From UBA509 sp038729325 (lineage in GTDB: Archaea; Thermoplasmatota; Thermoplasmata; Thermoplasmatales; Thermoplasmataceae), in contig JAVYSG010000046.1 in the NCBI GenBank assembly GCA_038729325.1, forward strand, positions 1-9,765: 9,765 nt of DNA. Direction: 5' to 3'. The position numbers were made by a program, and so were the translations under genes. The notes below the pieces were generated by a model. That model was not told the DNA's origin, made no database searches, and saw only the letters and a list, made by a program, of their open reading frames with translations. Positions 6,508 through 9,765 of the stretch are shown in pieces (position 1 is the first letter of the stretch; each line of letters opens with the position of its first letter).

Positions 6508-7413
6508 TCAGGCTTCTTCACTGCTCACATCTGCCATCTTCTCATTTCGGGCAGATTTACTCTTCCAGGAGCTCATGAAAATCCCTACGCCAATCAGTGC
6601 AAATCCGCCGTAGGTGAACAATGTGTTGTTTTCCTTAAGGATGAAATAGCTGAAAATTATTGACAGAGCTGGAACTGTAAAAAAGAATGCAGAGATCTCA
6701 GACACAGAATATTTGGTGTAAAGCCTTATGTATATCCAGTAGGCGATCGATGTACTGAGTGCCCCCATGTAGATCATTATTATGAGGAATTGTGGAGTCA
6801 GCATTGAAAAATTCACAAGATGAAGCGGAAAAACGAATGCAGCAACGATAGGTAGCGCATAAAGAAACTGCAGGGAGTTAACAGTCATGCTTCCCACATC
6901 GAGGAGGTACTTGCGGAAAAATATGGTTGCAAGTGACCAGCTGATAGCGGCCAGAATCAGCAGCACCAGTCCAAGTCCAGGTTTTACGAAGAGCTGCTGA
7001 ACAAAAATAAGAATGAGCCCGGCAAAGCCAACTGCCGTTCCAGCTATCCTTGCCCTGGAAAGTTTTTCTCCCAGCAGCATTGCCGAAAGGGCGATTGTAA
7101 TTACCGGATATGAATAAATCACGATTGAAGAAAGTGCAGAACTCTCAGTGGATTCGCCCACGAACCAGAATCCCATGAAAAAAATGAGGTTGAGGAGAGA
7201 AAAAACAAGAATCTTCAGATTTGTCCCAAGGTCACGCGGAAAGTGAATACCCTTCCTGAAAATTATGAAGGATGTTATGGCCGCGAAGAATATCCGAAAA
7301 AAGAGTAAAGATAATGAGGACTGGTAAATAATGGCGAATTTCACAAGCGGGTAATTCAGGGCCCAGAATGAGGCCATTGCAATAAAAGCGCCAGTATCTC
7401 CCGCTTTGGACAC
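6508..7413 (-). CDS. EamA/DMT-family membrane transporter
   Basis: Drug/metabolite transporter superfamily protein, probably a metabolite or amino-acid exporter; the substrate cannot be told from sequence. The 301 residues form about ten hydrophobic helices in two repeats of an EamA domain (roughly residues 6-138 and 147-285). Typical marks are ASFWALNYPLVKFA in helix 1, YSYPVITIALSAMLLGEKLS at the end of the first repeat, and the matching FFFTVPALSIIFSYFILKEN in the second. The C-terminal tail is charged (SWKSKSARNEKMADVSSEEA) and probably cytoplasmic. The start is GTG at 7413. It fits because a TATA-like ATTTATTG is centred about 25 bases upstream; the next ATG, 13 codons in, would cut into helix 1. 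The gene diverges from polB. Confidence 0.9.
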   Translation of the reverse strand: MSKAGDTGAFIAMASFWALNYPLVKFAIIYQSSLSLLFFRIFFAAITSFIIFRKGIHFPRDLGTNLKILVFSLLNLIFFMGFWFVGESTESSALSSIVIYSYPVITIALSAMLLGEKLSRARIAGTAVGFAGLILIFVQQLFVKPGLGLVLLILAAISWSLATIFFRKYLLDVGSMTVNSLQFLYALPIVAAFVFPLHLVNFSMLTPQFLIIMIYMGALSTSIAYWIYIRLYTKYSVSEISAFFFTVPALSIIFSYFILKENNTLFTYGGFALIGVGIFMSSWKSKSARNEKMADVSSEEA

Positions 7414-7433
7414 GTCACTTACATTAACTTCAA

Positions 7434-7441
7434 CAATAAAT
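7434..7441 (-). promoter_or_regulatory. TATA box of the transporter gene
   Basis: ATTTATTG on the minus strand is centred about 24.5 bases before the GTG start at 7413, which supports that non-ATG start and a leaderless transcript. It shares the 96-base divergent spacer with the polB promoter. Confidence 0.6.
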
Positions 7442-7481
7442 CCTTATTGTGTGAGCAGGGTAATCAGATGACACTAAAGGG

Positions 7482-7490
7482 TTAAGTAAA
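7482..7490 (+). promoter_or_regulatory. Candidate TATA box of polB (DP1)
   Basis: TTAAGTAAA is centred 24 bases before ATG 7510. It matches the TATA consensus less well than the other boxes here, but the spacing is the same. Confidence 0.45.
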
Positions 7491-7509
7491 CTAGGGTCAT
7501 CTGGCAATC

Positions 7510-8922
7510 ATGCCGGATCAGCTTTTCAGCGACAGAGTCTCGATCCTGGAGTATTTCCACAAGCATGGAATTCTTGTCTCGCCGCAGGCGCTGAACATCA
7601 TACTGGAAAGGAGCATGGGGTCCCTTATACCAAGGCTCCTCTCTCAGGACGTTGAATCTTCTGGGTATATTGATGATAAAACAGTGAGAAAGCTGATCCG
7701 TGGGGAACAGAAAACTCAGAGAATGGATTATGAGGTCAATCTGCCGGACATAAGGGTGAACAGCACTGTTGAGGACTTCCGGAAAATGTTCGTAAGCAGG
7801 TATGAGAAACTGCGCAAGATCGTATCTCTTTCAGGGACCATGCGCGGTTCCATGGACATAAGAACCGCCAAGAAGACATACGGCGAGGTAAAAATCGTTG
7901 GCATGGTATCTTCAGTTGATATCACCAGAAATGGTCATAAACGGGTCCTGCTTGAAGATATGGACGACAGCATCCAGGCAATAATCATGAAGGATAAGGG
8001 ACTGTCCAATGAACTTATACTTCAGGATGAGGTCATAGGCGTGGTCGGGTCGGTCAGCCGGGGACCCGGAGAACCTGTACTGTTTCCAAACGAAATTGTC
8101 AGGCCGGATATACCATACCGTGTCATAGAAGATACTGGAAAGGAGCCGGTATATGTGGCATCGCTATCGGATATTCATGTTGGCTCAAAGACCTTCAGGA
8201 AGGATGATTTCCGAAGGTTACTGAACTGGATAAAGTCATCCGATGGGGAAGCAGCAAACCTGAAGTATCTCATTCTGAGTGGGGATGTGGTTGATGGTAT
8301 CGGAGTTTACCCGGGACAGGAAGACGATCTTGAACTCATAAACCCATCGGAACAGTACGGAAAGCTTGGCGAATACCTTAACGAGATTCCCGAAGATATC
8401 CAGATTTTTGTAATGCCCGGCAATCATGATGTGGTGCGACTTGCAGAACCTCAGCCCTATTTTACCGGAAAGCTGAAGGAAATTTTTCCTGAAAACGCTG
8501 TCATGCTGCCCAATCCATTCAACCTGAAGCTTGAGGGAAGGAACGTTCTGCTTTATCATGGGATGTCTCTAAATGACATGATTGAGCTTGTTCCCGGGGC
8601 CAACTACACATCCATTGGTAAGGCCATAGAAGAAATGCTGAAGAGAAGGCACCTTGCTCCAAAATATGGTGGGAAAACACCGCTCATCCCATCACCTAAT
8701 GACTATCATGTCATTGAGGAAGTTCCGGATATTTTCATAACCGGACATATACATTCCCATTACCTTGGGAATTACAGGGGAGTAAGGTATGTTAACTCAT
8801 CAACATGGCAGTCACAGACGGACTACCAGAAAATGATGAATTTTTCTCCAAATCCTTCAATAATGACAATGTTTGATCTTCATTCAAGATCTACCGTGAT
8901 AAAAAATTTTGAAAACCCCTGA
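7510..8922 (+). CDS. polB: DNA polymerase D small subunit DP1
   Basis: Small subunit of PolD, a replicative polymerase found in Euryarchaeota and several other archaeal lineages but not in bacteria. It pairs with the large catalytic subunit DP2, not in this window, and carries the 3'-5' proofreading exonuclease. The 470 residues comprise a short N-terminal helical region (about 1-65) and an OB-fold domain at about 118-205 (KIVGMVSSVDITRNGHKRV onward). An MRE11-like metallophosphoesterase domain follows. All its metal motifs are present: D221 and H223 (SDIHVGS), D259 (SGDVVDG), N305-H306-D307 (PGNHD), H350 (YHGMS), and H413 and H415 (TGHIHSH). Nuclease activity should therefore be intact, unlike eukaryotic B-subunits. 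It is shorter than Pyrococcus DP1 (about 600 residues), mostly from a reduced N-terminal region. It is followed after 8 bases by a convergent gene. Confidence 0.95.
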   Translation: MPDQLFSDRVSILEYFHKHGILVSPQALNIILERSMGSLIPRLLSQDVESSGYIDDKTVRKLIRGEQKTQRMDYEVNLPDIRVNSTVEDFRKMFVSRYEKLRKIVSLSGTMRGSMDIRTAKKTYGEVKIVGMVSSVDITRNGHKRVLLEDMDDSIQAIIMKDKGLSNELILQDEVIGVVGSVSRGPGEPVLFPNEIVRPDIPYRVIEDTGKEPVYVASLSDIHVGSKTFRKDDFRRLLNWIKSSDGEAANLKYLILSGDVVDGIGVYPGQEDDLELINPSEQYGKLGEYLNEIPEDIQIFVMPGNHDVVRLAEPQPYFTGKLKEIFPENAVMLPNPFNLKLEGRNVLLYHGMSLNDMIELVPGANYTSIGKAIEEMLKRRHLAPKYGGKTPLIPSPNDYHVIEEVPDIFITGHIHSHYLGNYRGVRYVNSSTWQSQTDYQKMMNFSPNPSIMTMFDLHSRSTVIKNFENP

Positions 8923-8930
8923 CTGATGAA

Positions 8931-9272
8931 TCAGAATGTTTTCTTAATTATCTCCTCAATTTCCTTTCTGAACGTACCCACAAAGTCTGATACTGCCTCG
9001 TCCTTTATGGAACTGGGCGTGCTGATAAGGCCTATCTCCGCAGTGACTTTGGCCATTCTTGCCATGGCATCATATTCTTTGAATTTGCTCTCCATGAATT
9101 TTTCAAGTATGCCCATAATCTCGTTCTTGATCTCCTCATTCTGGTTTATCTTCCTCTTAAGATATTCCTTCACAAGATCCTTGATAATCTCATGAAGAGC
9201 CTCGAAATAAAGATCCTCCGAGGGCATTGCCTTGAAGAAGTTGCTAAGGTATTTTTCAATGTCTTCTGCCAC
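8931..9272 (-). CDS. Hypothetical protein, charged and all-helical, 113 aa
   Basis: I do not recognise a family. The frame runs from GTG 9272 to TGA 8933-8931. The protein is rich in Glu, Lys and Ile and is almost certainly helical. Charged, heptad-like segments lie at about residues 20-65 (EIIKDLVKEYLKRKINQNEE then IMGILEKFMESKFKEY). A short break at GLISTPSS is followed by a final helix ending FRKEIEEIIKKTF. There is no signal peptide, membrane helix, cysteine pair or nucleotide-binding motif, so a cytoplasmic scaffold or partner protein is possible. A TATA-like box centred 26 bases before the GTG supports both the gene and the start. ATG 9274 overlaps the GTG but is in another frame. The 3' end faces polB with an 8-base gap; there is no evidence of a functional link. 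Confidence 0.8.
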   Translation of the reverse strand: MAEDIEKYLSNFFKAMPSEDLYFEALHEIIKDLVKEYLKRKINQNEEIKNEIMGILEKFMESKFKEYDAMARMAKVTAEIGLISTPSSIKDEAVSDFVGTFRKEIEEIIKKTF

Positions 9273-9294
9273 ATATCATCAGTCAATCTTTGTA

Positions 9295-9302
9295 GATAAA
9301 TT
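9295..9302 (-). promoter_or_regulatory. TATA box of the 113-residue hypothetical gene
   Basis: AATTTATC on the minus strand is centred 26 bases before GTG 9272. This is the main reason to accept the GTG start and a leaderless mRNA. Confidence 0.6.
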
Positions 9303-9387
9303 CTGCCATCAGGTCTCTTATTTGCATTTCAGTTTAGTGATGTCTGTCATTAAAGATTCTGGCCAAAGAAAATACGCACTGGATGGT

Positions 9388-9401
9388 TAAAGATAAATAA
9401 A
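9388..9401 (+). promoter_or_regulatory. TATA region of the L41e / tRNA-Trp transcript
   Basis: TTAAAGATAAATAA is the only good TATA-like stretch between the hypothetical gene and the tRNA. Depending on which half is used, transcription would start at about 9413-9423. That leaves a leader of 60-70 bases before the TTG at 9483. No TATA-like sequence lies at the right distance (about 9560-9570) before the tRNA itself. Confidence 0.5.
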
Positions 9402-9411
9402 ACCATTGGAT

Positions 9412-9480
9412 ATGGAAGAACTCACTGCCTTTCAATCTAGGTTCAGTGACTACTGGCTTGCAGAAATTTCAGAGGTGTAA
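9412..9480 (+). other. Possible 22-codon leader reading frame upstream of L41e
   Basis: ATG 9412 opens a frame encoding MEELTAFQSRFSDYWLAEIS plus EV, ending in TAA two bases before the TTG codon of the L41e frame. Its end overlaps the AGAGGTG ribosome-binding motif, so translation of the two could be coupled. Against it, the predicted transcript start (about 9413-9423) may fall after this ATG, and so short a frame can occur by chance. Recorded as a candidate only. Confidence 0.22.
9471..9477 (+). promoter_or_regulatory. Shine-Dalgarno site for L41e
   Basis: AGAGGTG contains GAGGTG, a perfect six-base complement to the conserved 3' end of archaeal 16S rRNA (ACCUCC core). It lies five bases before TTG 9483. 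It is the strongest ribosome-binding motif I noticed in a window whose other genes look leaderless, and it decides the proposed L41e start. Confidence 0.55.
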
Positions 9481-9482
9481 CA

Positions 9483-9590
9483 TTGAAGAGAAGTTCAAGA
9501 GACTGGAAAAAGCGCGGTAAAATGCGCTGGAAATGGAGAAAAAAGAGAATTCGAAGACTGAAGAGAGAACGAAAGGCAAACAGAGAGTAA
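9483..9590 (+). CDS. rpl41e: Ribosomal protein L41e (eL41), possibly with TTG start
   Basis: eL41 is the smallest ribosomal protein, a single basic helix of about 25 residues at the subunit interface. From ATG 9522 the frame gives MRWKWRKKRIRRLKRERKAN plus RE (22 residues), very close to the known eL41 pattern of alternating W/R/K and RRLKR. That identification is firm. The start is less certain. ATG 9522 gives the normal length but has no ribosome site. TTG 9483 lies five bases after a good SD motif and adds 13 residues, MKRSSRDWKKRGK, also basic and with a second DWKK. I list the longer form; the conservative alternative is 9522-9590. The stop codon is one base before the tRNA-Trp gene, so both must come from one transcript. 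The gene is easily missed because of its size. Confidence 0.82.
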   Translation: MKRSSRDWKKRGKMRWKWRKKRIRRLKRERKANRE

Positions 9591-9591
9591 T

Positions 9592-9733
9592 GGGAGCATG
9601 GGGTAATCAGGCCATCCTAGCGGGCTCCAGTCAGGTTATGATTAACTATGGGTCACCTGAATTTATGATGAGTGACTGGAACTATGAACCAGGAAGAGAC
9701 CCGTAGATCTGGGTTCGAATCCCAGTGCTCCCA
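9592..9733 (+). tRNA. trnW: tRNA-Trp(CCA) with a 68-base intron
   Basis: The acceptor strands GGGAGCA (9592-9598) and TGCTCCC (9726-9732) pair perfectly, with discriminator A at 9733 and no encoded CCA. The D-arm is 9601-9618 with G18-G19 at 9610-9611. The anticodon stem is GCGGG (9620-9624) with CCCGT (9700-9704). The loop starts C32-U33, and the anticodon CCA (9627-9629) reads UGG, so the tRNA carries tryptophan. The T-arm is CTGGG, TTCGAAT, CCCAG (9709-9725). The variable loop is four bases. The intron splits the loop between G37 (9630) and A38 (9699), the usual archaeal site. The mature RNA is 74 bases before CCA addition. It starts one base after the L41e stop and seems to lack its own promoter. 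RNase P would have to cut directly behind the L41e coding region. Confidence 0.95.
9631..9698 (+). ncRNA. tRNA-Trp intron acting as a box C/D 2'-O-methylation guide RNA
   Basis: The intron carries box C ATGATTA (9638-9644, one change from RUGAUGA), box D' CTGA (9657-9660), box C' ATGATGA (9665-9671, perfect) and box D ATGA (9684-9687, one change from CUGA). Both guides between boxes are exactly 12 bases, and the D'-C' spacer is four. Guide 1 (9646-9654) pairs over nine positions, one G-U, with G37 through G45; five bases before D' it faces C39. Guide 2 (9673-9680) pairs over eight positions with U33 through the third intron base; five bases before D it faces C34. Splice sites fit a bulge-helix-bulge: outer bulge AGA (9697-9699), inner bulge AGT (9629-9631), middle helix CTCC with GAAG having one C-A mismatch, and GGTT (9634-9637) with AACC (9687-9690). 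Haloferax tRNA-Trp introns guide the same positions, 34 and 39. Confidence 0.88.
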
Positions 9734-9747
9734 CTGGATATCACCAA

Positions 9748-9753
9748 TTTTTT
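9748..9753 (+). terminator. Oligo-T terminator after tRNA-Trp
   Basis: A run of six T starts 15 bases after the tRNA discriminator. Archaeal RNA polymerase commonly stops at such T-runs without a hairpin, so it would end the shared L41e and tRNA-Trp transcript. Confidence 0.6.
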
Positions 9754-9765
9754 CTCAACATGAAT

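Noticed and set aside
8926..9195. 89-codon plus-strand frame after polB
   Set aside because: It is the antisense shadow of the 113-residue minus-strand gene, which has better composition, a TATA box and helical character.
9620..9630. Reading the anticodon as TCC or CTC instead of CCA
   Set aside because: Only CCA leaves a U at position 33 and a five-pair anticodon stem (GCGGG with CCCGT) after intron removal, and the intron guides are specific to tRNA-Trp positions.

Overview
The window looks like a chromosomal segment of a wall-less acidophilic euryarchaeon of the Thermoplasmatales type (Thermoplasma, Ferroplasma, Cuniculiplasma and relatives). This is inferred from four things: a DNA polymerase D small subunit, ribosomal protein L41e, an intron-bearing tRNA-Trp with no encoded CCA, and futalosine-pathway menaquinone genes. 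Most genes have a TATA-like box 24-29 bases upstream of the start codon and no Shine-Dalgarno (SD) sequence, the pattern of leaderless archaeal transcripts. The sequence alone cannot fix the genus.

Positions 1-3273 hold a menaquinone cluster. mqnC (minus strand, cut by the window edge) and mqnE (plus) diverge from a 288-base spacer, and mqnA (plus) follows further on. Together they cover chorismate to 3-(1-carboxyvinyl)oxybenzoate, then aminofutalosine, then the later cyclisation of the hypoxanthine-free intermediate. MqnB or its equivalent and MqnD are not in the window. Between mqnE and mqnA lies a 57-codon reading frame on the minus strand (2226-2399), convergent with mqnE and divergent from mqnA, with its own TATA-like box and a 12-base perfect palindrome.

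Positions 3274-5820 hold guaB (IMP dehydrogenase), whose start is best placed at 3364, and a secreted, C-terminally anchored surface protein with 16 N-glycosylation sequons. Positions 5821-7413 (minus) encode a family 4 [4Fe-4S] uracil-DNA glycosylase and a ten-helix EamA/DMT transporter with a GTG start. The transporter diverges from the DNA polymerase D small subunit DP1 (7510-8922), which has a complete metallophosphoesterase active site. A 113-residue helical protein of unknown function (minus, GTG start) converges on DP1.

The right end (about 9388-9753) is a compact translation locus. One TATA region precedes ribosomal protein L41e, whose stop codon is one base from a tRNA-Trp(CCA) gene. 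That tRNA has a 68-base intron between positions 37 and 38, folding into a bulge-helix-bulge. The intron is also a box C/D guide RNA: its two 12-base guides point, by the N+5 rule, at C34 and C39 of the same tRNA. A T6 run follows. This mRNA-tRNA-guide RNA arrangement is the most interesting structure here. A guide in the tRNA-Trp intron is known from other Euryarchaeota; the fusion to L41e and the possible TTG start of L41e are less expected.
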